Below are positions 34,864 to 42,642 of a stretch of 50,069 nt of DNA, one piece after another. Every line of letters begins with the position of its first letter. Positions within the stretch are counted from its first letter, which is position 1. The notes beneath the pieces are model-generated. The model was given only the letters and a program-made list of their open reading frames with translations, searched no databases and had not been told where the DNA came from. The position numbers were made by a program, and so were the translations under genes. Origin of the DNA: a bacterium (GTDB taxonomy: Bacteria; BMS3Abin14). The DNA is taken from positions 1-50,069 of the forward strand of contig JARGFZ010000019.1 in NCBI GenBank assembly GCA_029210965.1, in the 5' to 3' direction.

Positions 34864-35094
34864 ATGAAGATCTTCAACAAGGAAGAACTGGCAAAATTCG
34901 ACGGCAAGGAAGGCCGGCCGGCCTACACCGCTTACCTCGGGAAGGTCTACGATCTTTCCAAGACCCACGAGGCCGAGCACGGGGATCACTACGGCCACCC
35001 CTTCGGCCTGGACCTTACCGACGAGATCGACGAAGCGCCCCATGATGATAATCTGGTGTTTCTGTTTCCAGTGGTGGGGGAATACAGGGAATAA
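34864..35094 (+). CDS. Cytochrome b5-like heme/steroid-binding domain protein
   Basis: 76 residues from ATG 34864 (AAGGAGG upstream). It matches the small prokaryotic cytochrome b5-like family: FNKEELAKFDGKEGRPAYTA, LGKVYDLSKT, and a His-rich segment EHGDHYGHPFGLDLTDEIDE then APH. The conserved Trp usual after the Ser/Lys stretch is missing, and several His could serve as heme ligands. No signal peptide or membrane anchor. Its role is unknown. Confidence 0.75.
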   Translation: MKIFNKEELAKFDGKEGRPAYTAYLGKVYDLSKTHEAEHGDHYGHPFGLDLTDEIDEAPHDDNLVFLFPVVGEYRE

Positions 35095-35119
35095 TCCAGT
35101 TCCCGGGAACTGGATTATT

Positions 35120-35140
35120 GAACGCAGCACGCAGAACGCA
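35120..35140. repeat. Heptamer array, GAACGCA type
   Basis: Units GAACGCA, GCACGCA, GAACGCA after the b5-like gene; the remaining gap to 35306 shows nothing notable. Confidence 0.65.
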
Positions 35141-35306
35141 GGAGAAGATCAAAAGCTAACAAACCACAGCGCGCAACTCGTGGGGGTCAGGTCCTGCCTC
35201 CTGATGTCTTTCTTATCTCTGATAATATGGCTCACTCGAAACATTAAACATTAAAAACCACTTCAAGATTCCCTGTTGACATAGTATTCGCAAAGATCTT
35301 TGATTT

Positions 35307-35334
35307 CCTTCATCCTTCATTCTTCATTCTTAGT
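35307..35334. repeat. Heptamer array, CCTTCAT type
   Basis: Units CCTTCAT, CCTTCAT, TCTTCAT, TCTTAGT, ending exactly at the stop codon of tal-pgi. Confidence 0.75.
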
Positions 35335-38115
35335 TCACCCCATCTTCTCCTGCAGCAGCCTTATCCCAGCCACCATATCCCCCTTGATGTGGAAACGGAT
35401 CACCCGTCTCCCCGCGTCAAGAAGTGCCTGGCGGTCGCCCATGGCCTGGGCGGCCTTGAGGACTCCGAAGGTGATGGAGGAGGCGTCCTTTCCTGCCTCG
35501 TCGGGGATGGGCAGGTCCTGAGCGTCGTCCGCAGTGATCTGAATGAACAGGCCGTTGCCGCTGTCGCCTTTGTGGAGCTGTCCAGTTGAATGGAGGAACC
35601 GGGGGCCGAAACCCACCGTCGTTGCGAGATGGTACTTGTTTCGTATGGCATGTCTGAACTCACCCAGTGCCAGCGCCGTCCTGGGAACAGGGTTGACGTA
35701 GGCCTGAAGGGCCACGTAATCCCCCGGCCGGGATATGGCCAGAAATCCCTCCACGGATTGACCGAGAGTGTCGGCTGGAAGATCGGAATAAACATCGATC
35801 CCCTTTTCTGACAGGGAAGGCGTCAAGGTGGGAAGGCGGCCCGCTCTTCGGTATTCATCCAGCATCCGTTTGGACTGTACTTTGGCTGATTCCACATTGG
35901 GCTGGTCGAAGGGGTTGATCCCCATGATGTGTCCCGCGACAGTGGTGGCCACCTCCCAGCGGAAAAACTCGGATCCGATATCATACAGGTCTGCCAGATT
36001 CAGGCGAAGGACCGGTTGCCCATCTTTCTCCAGAGCACTCACCATGGTGTCATAGGTATGGTCATCGGAAATTTTAAGGTAAACGAACAAACGGTCGTTT
36101 CCATAAACATCAGGGCTTCCGGGCAGTTCTCCATCAACGGGTACGATGCCCTTGCCCTCTTTTCCAGTGCTCTCGGCAAGGAGCTGCTCGAGCCAGGCTC
36201 CAAGGGACCCGATAGAAGGTGAAGCTATGAAGGTGAGCTTGTCGACGCCCCTGTTGTGCAGAGCCCCCATGACACCGCCCAGTATGGCACCTGTATTGTT
36301 GGGACGGTTCCCAGGACCACAATTGCCGGCCATATCCGCTGCCCGATCCAGCAGAAGGTTGATGTCCAGTCCCATGAGAGCGGCCGGGACCAGTCCGAAG
36401 TAGGACAGGGCGCTGTATCTTCCTCCGATGTTGGGATCGTTGGCAAATGTTTCCCTGAACCCGAGTTCCAGCGCCAGGGTCTGAAGAGCACTTCCCGGAT
36501 CTGTTATAGCGATAAAATGGCTGCCTGCACGGTCGGGCCCAACAACCTGGGCGGTACGGTTGTAGAAGTATTTGAAAAGGGACAGCGTCTCGGTTGTGGT
36601 TCCTGATTTGGTGGAAACGATGAAGAGTGTTTTTGACAGGTCCAGGTTCTGAATCAGGTCCAGGATGGCCGCCGGATCAGTGCTGTCGAGCACCCTGAGT
36701 TTAAGATAACCGTCCAAGGTCCCGAAGGTCCTTCGAAAAAGATCCGGTGCCAGGCTGGAACCACCCATGCCAAGAAGCAGAGCGTCCGTGTATCCCGCCT
36801 CCCGAACATGCTCTACCGCATCCTTGATCTGGCCGGAGACAGCCCGCATATTCTCGTAGCTGTTCAGCCAACCGAGGCGGTTTGATATCTCCCGGGGAAC
36901 ATCCTTCCAGAGGGTGTGATCGTGGTTCCACAGGCGGTCAATTACCTGGTGCTCCCTGAGACCTTCCAGGGTTTTGTCCACAGTGTCCTGGTAAGCGGCG
37001 GCGTTTACCGAGAAGGCCGATCTGACCGATCTCAGGCTCGCTGCTTTTTTACCGATCCCCTCAATAAGGGAGTCGAAGGAGTCGGCAAAGGACTTGACGC
37101 CCTTTTTCAGAAGCTCTGCAGTTATTTGCTCGATGCTGATACCCGTGTCTGCAAGACGTTCCATGTGGACGGCTGCTTCATCGATGGCATCGGATAGTGC
37201 GGCTGAGGACGTACCGTGATCCAGAAACGCCTGGAGGGTTTCCATGGGCACGGTGTTCACCGTGTGCCGGCCGATGAGAGCATCGACATATACGGTGTCC
37301 GGGTAGGCGGGATTCTTACTGCTGGTGCTCGCCCATAGAGGGCGCTGCAGCCGTGCCCCGGAAAGAAAAAGCCTGTCCCAGTCGGGTTCTGAGAATATCT
37401 CTGTGAACTCAGTGTAGGCAAGCTTCGCGTTGGCGATGGCAGTGCGGCCCTTCAGATTCGCGTTGCCGGCATTATGGAGCAGTTGGTCCACAGCTGTGTC
37501 CACCCTGCTGACGAAAAAGGAAGCTACAGAGGCGATGGAATCAATGGGACGACCTTCTGCGGACCGTTTCTTGAGTCCAACGATATAGGCCTGAGCGGCA
37601 TCCCGGTATTGTTGAAGGGAAAAGATGAGGGTTACATTGACGTTGACCCCCTTGAGAATGAGCTGCTCTATGGCTGATATTCCCTCAGCGGTGGCAGGAA
37701 CCTTGATCATGATGTTAGGCCTGCCGAGGGATGTGAAGAGCCTCATCCCCTCGCGAACTGTTCCCTCGGTATCGTGGGCGAGTTCCGGACTGACCTCCAG
37801 GCTGACATAGCCGTCATGCCCTTCGGTGCGATCGTAAACAGGCCTGAAAAGGTCGGCGGCCATGCCGATGTCTTCCCTGGTCAGTTCGTCGTATATTTCC
37901 CATGATGAGCAGCCTTCGTTCATCAGGATGGCCAGAGACCTGTCGTAATCGGTGCTTCCGGTGATAGCCTTCTCGAATATGGTGGGGTTGGAAGTGATGC
38001 CGGTGACACCCAGGTCGATAAGTTTGCCGAGTTCACCGGAGGTGATAAAAGACCTCCTGATGAAGTCGACCCAGATAGATTGGCCAAGTTCGTAGGTTTT
38101 CTGGATGTTGTTCAT
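35335..38115 (-). CDS. tal-pgi: Bifunctional transaldolase / glucose-6-phosphate isomerase
   Basis: 926 residues. Residues 1-370 are transaldolase with the Schiff-base Lys138 in RPNIMIKVPATAEG and LIDLGVTGITSNPTIFEKAI. Residues about 390-926 are a phosphoglucose isomerase with LLLGMGGSSLAPDLFRRTFG, FIVSTKSGTTTETLSLFKYF, NIGGRYSALSYFGLVPAAL and NPFDQPNVESAKVQ. The fusion links the non-oxidative pentose phosphate pathway with glycolysis and is known in several bacterial groups. ATG 38115 follows GGAG. It stands alone and ends at a heptamer array. Confidence 0.95.
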   Translation of the reverse strand: MNNIQKTYELGQSIWVDFIRRSFITSGELGKLIDLGVTGITSNPTIFEKAITGSTDYDRSLAILMNEGCSSWEIYDELTREDIGMAADLFRPVYDRTEGHDGYVSLEVSPELAHDTEGTVREGMRLFTSLGRPNIMIKVPATAEGISAIEQLILKGVNVNVTLIFSLQQYRDAAQAYIVGLKKRSAEGRPIDSIASVASFFVSRVDTAVDQLLHNAGNANLKGRTAIANAKLAYTEFTEIFSEPDWDRLFLSGARLQRPLWASTSSKNPAYPDTVYVDALIGRHTVNTVPMETLQAFLDHGTSSAALSDAIDEAAVHMERLADTGISIEQITAELLKKGVKSFADSFDSLIEGIGKKAASLRSVRSAFSVNAAAYQDTVDKTLEGLREHQVIDRLWNHDHTLWKDVPREISNRLGWLNSYENMRAVSGQIKDAVEHVREAGYTDALLLGMGGSSLAPDLFRRTFGTLDGYLKLRVLDSTDPAAILDLIQNLDLSKTLFIVSTKSGTTTETLSLFKYFYNRTAQVVGPDRAGSHFIAITDPGSALQTLALELGFRETFANDPNIGGRYSALSYFGLVPAALMGLDINLLLDRAADMAGNCGPGNRPNNTGAILGGVMGALHNRGVDKLTFIASPSIGSLGAWLEQLLAESTGKEGKGIVPVDGELPGSPDVYGNDRLFVYLKISDDHTYDTMVSALEKDGQPVLRLNLADLYDIGSEFFRWEVATTVAGHIMGINPFDQPNVESAKVQSKRMLDEYRRAGRLPTLTPSLSEKGIDVYSDLPADTLGQSVEGFLAISRPGDYVALQAYVNPVPRTALALGEFRHAIRNKYHLATTVGFGPRFLHSTGQLHKGDSGNGLFIQITADDAQDLPIPDEAGKDASSITFGVLKAAQAMGDRQALLDAGRRVIRFHIKGDMVAGIRLLQEKMG

Positions 38116-38138
38116 TGCGATCTCCGCATCTGTTTACT

Positions 38139-38166
38139 GTTCATGGTTCACAGTTCACGGTTCACT
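38139..38166. repeat. Heptamer array, GTTCACG type
   Basis: Units GTTCATG, GTTCACA, GTTCACG, GTTCACT upstream of tal-pgi. The rest of the 38116-38379 gap holds a possible small hairpin (GGATGT/ACATCC near 38326) ahead of arsS. Confidence 0.75.
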
Positions 38167-38379
38167 GTTTTTATTAGCATAGTTCACCTGCACCCCATGG
38201 GCAAGGATGTCGGTAAGAAGTTATGAAATTGTTAAGTGTTGTTTGCGGCAGCGTGATATCATTTGCCATATTGTTTTAAGGTGTACAGCTGGGTAATATA
38301 TTAGATTGAACATGTATTTAGGATCAGGATGTTGGGACCCTGACATCCATGGTCATATTTCATCAAGGAGGTTGGATCG

Positions 38380-39345
38380 ATGAACCAGTTCGAGAAAATT
38401 GCTACCGAGGGCAGGAGTGAGGGTCTTTACGCTGATGGAATAGATACCATGCAGGTCAATGTCGGGCTGCGATGCAACCAGGCTTGCGCTCATTGCCACC
38501 TTTCAGCTTCGCCCGAAAGTAAAGAGATGATGAGTTGGCCTGTCATGGAAAAGGTGCTGCAGATAGCCGAGTCCATAGCTCCCGGGACTGTGGACATTAC
38601 CGGAGGTGCTCCGGAACTGAACCCCCACTTGAAGGGCTTCATTCAGGGTCTGTCCGTCCTGGATATCCGGTCCCAGGTGCGCACTAACCTCACCGCGCTT
38701 TTGGAAGCCGGCAATGAGGATCTCATCGGGTTTTTCAAAGATCATCGAGTGCAGCTGGTTGGGTCACTCCCCTGTTATCTGGAGGAAAATGTCCGGGCGC
38801 AGCGAGGAAATGGTGTGTATGAAAAGAGTATCGAGGCGACCAGAAGACTGAATGCTGCCGGATACGGGATCGATCCCGACCTGCAGCTCAACTTTGTCTA
38901 CAATCCCGGTGCGGCTTTTTTGCCCGGGGACCAGGCTGCTCTTGAAAATGATTACAAGAGAGAACTTAAGGACAGGTTTGGAGTCTTTTTTACAAACCTG
39001 TTGACGATCACCAACATGCCCTTCGGCCGTTTTGGGGAGAAGCTTGAAAAGGAAAACCGCCTGGAAAACTATGTAAAGCTCCTCTCCGATTCTTTTAACC
39101 CGGCAACTGTACCTGCTCTTATGTGCCGCCGCCAGATCAGTATCGGCTGGGACGGGACCCTGTACGATTGCGATTTCAACCTGGCGCTTAACATGGTCAT
39201 GAACCACGGGGCCCCGGATCACATAGACAAGTGGAACCTCGATGATGTGGTAGGAAGAAGGATCGTGACCGGCGCGCACTGCTTCGGGTGTACTGCGGGT
39301 CATGGGTCCTCCTGCGCGGGAGCCTTGGCCACCGAGCCTCAATAA
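38380..39345 (+). CDS. arsS: Arsenosugar biosynthesis radical SAM protein ArsS-like
   Basis: 321 residues. The radical SAM 4Fe-4S site is Cys32, Cys36 and Cys39 (GLRCNQACAHCH), followed by VDITGGAPELNPH. The C-terminal DUF3641-type region has MCRRQISIGWDGTLYDCDFN and a Cys-rich end CFGCTAGHGSSCAG. ArsS adds a 5'-deoxyadenosyl group to dimethylarsinous acid, leading to arsenosugars. ATG 38380 has AAGGAGG at ideal spacing. No arsM methyltransferase is in the window; the downstream TVP38, flavoprotein and glycosyltransferase genes match its usual company. No in-frame TGA suggests a selenocysteine. Confidence 0.9.
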   Translation: MNQFEKIATEGRSEGLYADGIDTMQVNVGLRCNQACAHCHLSASPESKEMMSWPVMEKVLQIAESIAPGTVDITGGAPELNPHLKGFIQGLSVLDIRSQVRTNLTALLEAGNEDLIGFFKDHRVQLVGSLPCYLEENVRAQRGNGVYEKSIEATRRLNAAGYGIDPDLQLNFVYNPGAAFLPGDQAALENDYKRELKDRFGVFFTNLLTITNMPFGRFGEKLEKENRLENYVKLLSDSFNPATVPALMCRRQISIGWDGTLYDCDFNLALNMVMNHGAPDHIDKWNLDDVVGRRIVTGAHCFGCTAGHGSSCAGALATEPQ

Positions 39346-39703
39346 GCAGCCATTTACTTTGTTCTTGCTCATCGCCAGTCCTCGACGTATTTCATATACG
39401 CCTCCGGCTGGCTCTTCTCTCGGGCCTCGTATCTTGCCATTTCTTGTGGCTCAGGGAGAAAATTAAACCCGAATTATTAGAGGCAGGGCGGGGAAGGGCA
39501 GGAGCCAGTACCCAGGAGTCGGGAGCCAGGAAGAAGGGCGGTATCTAGGTATTTAAGTATCCAGGTATCTGGGTGTCTTAAGTAGGAGCCACCATGACCG
39601 TCATTCCGGGCAGAGCGACTTGTCACGGCATAGCTTTGAAGAAGCAATGACGGAAAGCGAGGACCCGGAATCCAGTCGAACTTATCGTCTTTGGGGAAGA
39701 ACT
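39346..39703. other. Repeat-filled gap between arsS and the TVP38 gene
   Basis: Holds a heptamer array (39500-39534: AGGAGCC, AGTACCC, AGGAGTC, GGGAGCC), an octamer array (39541-39580: GTATCTAG, GTATTTAA, GTATCCAG, GTATCTGG) and a nested repeat: a CCGTCATTCCGGGC ... GACCCGGAATCCAG pair (about 39599-39675) interrupted by a TGTCACGGCATAGC ... GACGG segment. No gene. Confidence 0.65.
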
Positions 39704-40399
39704 ATGGAAAACCAGCAGAAAAAACATTTACCCATAAAACCCATCCTCCTTATTGCGGCAGTCGTCGTGATCGTTATTATTTCATCAAAATTGGGAGTCG
39801 GCGAAAGGTTAGGCGCTCTTCAGGGCTGGATCAGGTCCCAGGGTGTTTTAGGCCCTCTTGTGTTTACCGCAGTGTATGCAGGGGCCACGGTGGCGGCCCT
39901 GCCCGGGTCGGCATTGTCCATTCTTGCAGGCGCCATTTTTGGCCCGGTGGTCGGTGTTATTACCGTCATTTTTGCCGCGACTTTAGGAGCCAGTTTGGCC
40001 TTCCTGGTGTCCAGGTATTTTGCCCGCCGCTCCATCGAAAAGTGGCTGGAGGGCAACGAGAAGTTCCGCAAGCTCGATGATCTCACTGCAAAACATGGTG
40101 ACATCATGGTGGCCATCACCAGACTGGTTCCCATCTTTCCCTTCAACCTCCTCAACTACGGGTTCGGTCTGACAAGGGTACGCTTCCGGACCTACGTCGT
40201 ATGGTCCTTTGTGTGCATGCTTCCGGGCACCATTCTGTATGTGGTAGGCTCGGCGGCGGTGGTCAAGGCGTTACGTGAAGGAAAGGTGCCGTGGATCCTG
40301 GTTGTGGTAGTGGCTTTGATCCTGGGAATTATCGCGGTGCTCAGCCGTCAGGCCAGGAAGAGGTTAAGGGAAGGTGAGGAAATTGAGAACAAGACTTAG
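39704..40399 (+). CDS. TVP38/TMEM64 (DedA-superfamily) membrane protein
   Basis: 231 residues from ATG 39704 (GGGAAG upstream). About five or six membrane helices; the SNARE-associated/VTT core is visible in ATVAALPGSALSILAGAIFG and the re-entrant region RLVPIFPFNLLNYGFGLTRV. It is a probable inner-membrane transporter or scramblase. In many genomes it is next to or fused with the mercuric-reductase-like flavoprotein that follows here 50 bp downstream, so the two probably act together. Confidence 0.9.
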   Translation: MENQQKKHLPIKPILLIAAVVVIVIISSKLGVGERLGALQGWIRSQGVLGPLVFTAVYAGATVAALPGSALSILAGAIFGPVVGVITVIFAATLGASLAFLVSRYFARRSIEKWLEGNEKFRKLDDLTAKHGDIMVAITRLVPIFPFNLLNYGFGLTRVRFRTYVVWSFVCMLPGTILYVVGSAAVVKALREGKVPWILVVVVALILGIIAVLSRQARKRLREGEEIENKT

Positions 40400-40449
40400 T
40401 CTTAGACTAAGACTAAGTCTTCAACACATCAAGTCCAAAGAGGTCAATC

Positions 40450-41979
40450 ATGAGCCAGGAACCGAGAATCACGCCCCAGGACGAATATAACAATTTGCTT
40501 GAAAACAATGTCCATCCACCTGATTGGGTCAACCCCAAGCCCGCTGCCCGTTACAACCTGGTCGTCATCGGGGCGGGAACAGCCGGTCTTGTGACCGCAG
40601 CCGGAGCTGCCGGTCTTGGGGCCAAAGTGGCTCTTGTTGAAAAAAACCTCATGGGAGGAGATTGTCTTAACGTGGGCTGCGTTCCCTCCAAGTGCCTCAT
40701 CCGGTCTGCGCGGGCGGCGGCTGATGTTCGGGATGCTGGAGATTTCGGGATCGACGTCGCGGGCGGTTACGAAGTGAATTTCGGCAAGGTCATGGAAAGG
40801 ATGCGTCGTTTGCGATCCGGCATCAGCGCCAACGATTCGGCCAGGCGTTTTTCCGAGGAACTCGGGGTGGACATTTTCCTCGGTGAAGCAAGCTTCACCG
40901 GCCCTCAAACGGTAGGCGTGGAAGGTAGGGAACTGAGGTTCAAAAAAGCTGTCATCACCAGCGGCGCCCGGGCCTTTGAGCTTCCCGTTGAGGGGTTGGC
41001 TGAGGCAGGTTTTCTAACCAACGAAACAGTATTTTCCCTGACCGAGAGACCCGCTCGCCTTGCCGTTATCGGGGCCGGCCCTCTGGGCTGCGAACTGGCC
41101 CAGACCTTCCAGAGGCTGGGCAGCCAGGTTTCGATCATAGAAATGAGCCCGCAGGTTCTGTCACGGGAAGACCCGGACGCGGCCAGGATGGTCGAATCTT
41201 CCATGTTAAAGGACGGGATCGAACTGCTGCTGTCATGCGATATTAAAAAGGTTGAGAAAACAGGCGAGGGCAAGGTTTTCAGTCTTGAGTGTCAAGGGCA
41301 GGCAAAAACGCTGGTGGTCGATGAGATCCTCCTTGGAGTGGGGCGGGTTCCCAATGTGGATGGACTTGACCTGGAATCAGTGGGAGTGAAGTACGACGCG
41401 CGCAGCGGCGTTAAGGTGGATGATTTTTTGAGAACGACCAATCCTGAGATCTATGCCGCGGGCGATATCTGCTTCCCTTACAAGTTCACTCACACTGCCG
41501 ATGCCATGGCGCGTATCGTAATTCAGAACGCCCTTTTTAAAGGCCGTAAAAAAACCAGCGCCTTGACGATCCCCTGGTGTACTTACACCGACCCCGAGAT
41601 CGCCCACGTGGGCATGTACGAAGCGGATGCCATGAAAGCAAGGGTCCAGGTGGACACCTTCACTATACCCATGTCCGATGTGGACAGGGCCATCGCGGAG
41701 GGGGAAACGGGGGGGATGGTGCGGATCCACGTGAAAAAGGGGACGGACCGGATTCTGGGCGCCACTATCGTTGCCCGCCACGCCGGGGAGATGATCAGCG
41801 AGATATCGGTGGCCATGAAGGCAAAAATGGGGCTCGGGGCCCTGTCCGGTGTGATCCACCCTTACCCCACCCAGGCAGAGGCCATTCGTAAAGCTGGTGA
41901 TGCGTATAATAGGACGAAATTGACTCCGTTCGTAAAGAAGCTGTTTGGGGCAGTGCTGAAATGGCAGAGGAGGGGGTAA
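40450..41979 (+). CDS. Mercuric reductase-like FAD/NAD(P)-dependent disulfide oxidoreductase
   Basis: 509 residues. FAD-binding GAGTAGLVTAAGAAGLGAKV, the redox disulfide Cys72/Cys77 (GGDCLNVGCVPSK), an NAD(P) site (VIGAGPLGCELAQTFQRLGS), the second FAD motif (IYAAGDICFPYKFTHTAD) and the dimerisation domain ending with HPYPTQAEAIRK. There is no N-terminal metal-binding domain and no C-terminal Cys pair, so it is not a true MerA. ATG 40450 follows GAGG. It follows the TVP38 gene and lies within the arsenosugar-type cluster. Confidence 0.92.
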   Translation: MSQEPRITPQDEYNNLLENNVHPPDWVNPKPAARYNLVVIGAGTAGLVTAAGAAGLGAKVALVEKNLMGGDCLNVGCVPSKCLIRSARAAADVRDAGDFGIDVAGGYEVNFGKVMERMRRLRSGISANDSARRFSEELGVDIFLGEASFTGPQTVGVEGRELRFKKAVITSGARAFELPVEGLAEAGFLTNETVFSLTERPARLAVIGAGPLGCELAQTFQRLGSQVSIIEMSPQVLSREDPDAARMVESSMLKDGIELLLSCDIKKVEKTGEGKVFSLECQGQAKTLVVDEILLGVGRVPNVDGLDLESVGVKYDARSGVKVDDFLRTTNPEIYAAGDICFPYKFTHTADAMARIVIQNALFKGRKKTSALTIPWCTYTDPEIAHVGMYEADAMKARVQVDTFTIPMSDVDRAIAEGETGGMVRIHVKKGTDRILGATIVARHAGEMISEISVAMKAKMGLGALSGVIHPYPTQAEAIRKAGDAYNRTKLTPFVKKLFGAVLKWQRRG

Positions 41980-41986
41980 CTATATC

Positions 41987-42007
41987 AGGAGCCAGTACCC
42001 GGGAGCC
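41987..42007. repeat. Heptamer array, AGGAGCC/AGTACCC type
   Basis: Units AGGAGCC, AGTACCC, GGGAGCC directly after the flavoprotein stop codon. Confidence 0.75.
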
Positions 42008-42018
42008 GGTAAATAAAA

Positions 42019-42496
42019 TCAACCGTGGTTCCTTTTAATGCCCTTTATATAGGATTCAAGGATCTTACTTACAACTTCAATCCTCTCCAAAGCAGCTTTA
42101 GTTTCTGCATAATCCAAATCTTCAATGAGAATGAGAAAATACCTGCACTCTTCAAGGGAACTCTGGGATATGTTCAGATATCGTATTTTTTCTGCGGCTG
42201 TCCTTTTCTTGAAGCCTTCGGCTATATTAGCGGGTGCTGAAACCGCGGCCCTTTGTATTTGAGACGTTAAACCATGATAGAGTCGCAAAAAGTCCAATCC
42301 GGGACTTTTCGCTCCACGGAAAGGGAAAAGCGTCGTTTTCCCTTTCCTTACAAATTGATGACTTTTTGCGAAGTCATCAACCATATAATTCGTATTTGAG
42401 AAACGTACGGTTCAGACCATAGATGGAAAGGACCAATCCATGGGCTTTCTGCCACAGAATCAGATCACGGAACTCTTTAGCTGGTGTGTGTTTCAT
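42019..42496 (-). pseudogene. Four-helix-bundle (23S rRNA IVP-type) protein interrupted by a MITE
   Basis: The N-terminal part from ATG 42496 encodes FRDLILWQKAHGLVLSIYGL and ends KYELYG. The C-terminal part resumes on the other side of the element as LTSQIQRAAVSAPANIAEGF, then LNISQSSLEECRYFL, which is the continuous order expected of this family. The 104-bp element plus a 5-bp duplicated target (ACCAT/ATGGT) adds 109 bp and breaks the frame. Removing the insertion restores an intact gene of about 120 residues. The family is often found in rRNA intervening sequences or near polysaccharide genes; its function is unknown. Confidence 0.9.
42276..42379 (+). mobile_element. MITE-like element, short form (104 bp)
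   Basis: Same ends and hairpins as 18703-18857, lacking an internal 51 bp. It is flanked by the 5-bp direct repeat ACCAT (42271-42275 and 42380-42384), lies inside a four-helix-bundle gene, and differs from the first copy by very few bases, so it moved recently. Confidence 0.92.
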
Positions 42497-42602
42497 TATT
42501 TTTTCTCCATGATGCATTGCAGTTGCCTGCCTTCTCGATTTCACCATCGATGTAGGCAATGCAAAATACCTGCCGGTACTGTAAGGAACGTTCCCTGGTT
42601 TT

Positions 42603-42637
42603 CTCCTGGCTCCTGGCTCCTGGCTCCTGGATACTCG
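42603..42637. repeat. Heptamer array, CTCCTGG type
   Basis: CTCCTGG four times then ATACTCG, ending 5 bp before the glycosyltransferase ATG and taking the place of its ribosome site. Confidence 0.85.
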
Positions 42638-42642
42638 GTGCT

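Noticed and set aside
39270-39345. Selenocysteine in the Cys-rich end of ArsS
   Set aside because: The position is encoded by sense codons (CFGCTAG), with no in-frame TGA before the stop and no SECIS-like structure evident.
40450-41979. True mercuric reductase
   Set aside because: No metal-binding N-terminal domain, no C-terminal Cys pair and no mer genes nearby.
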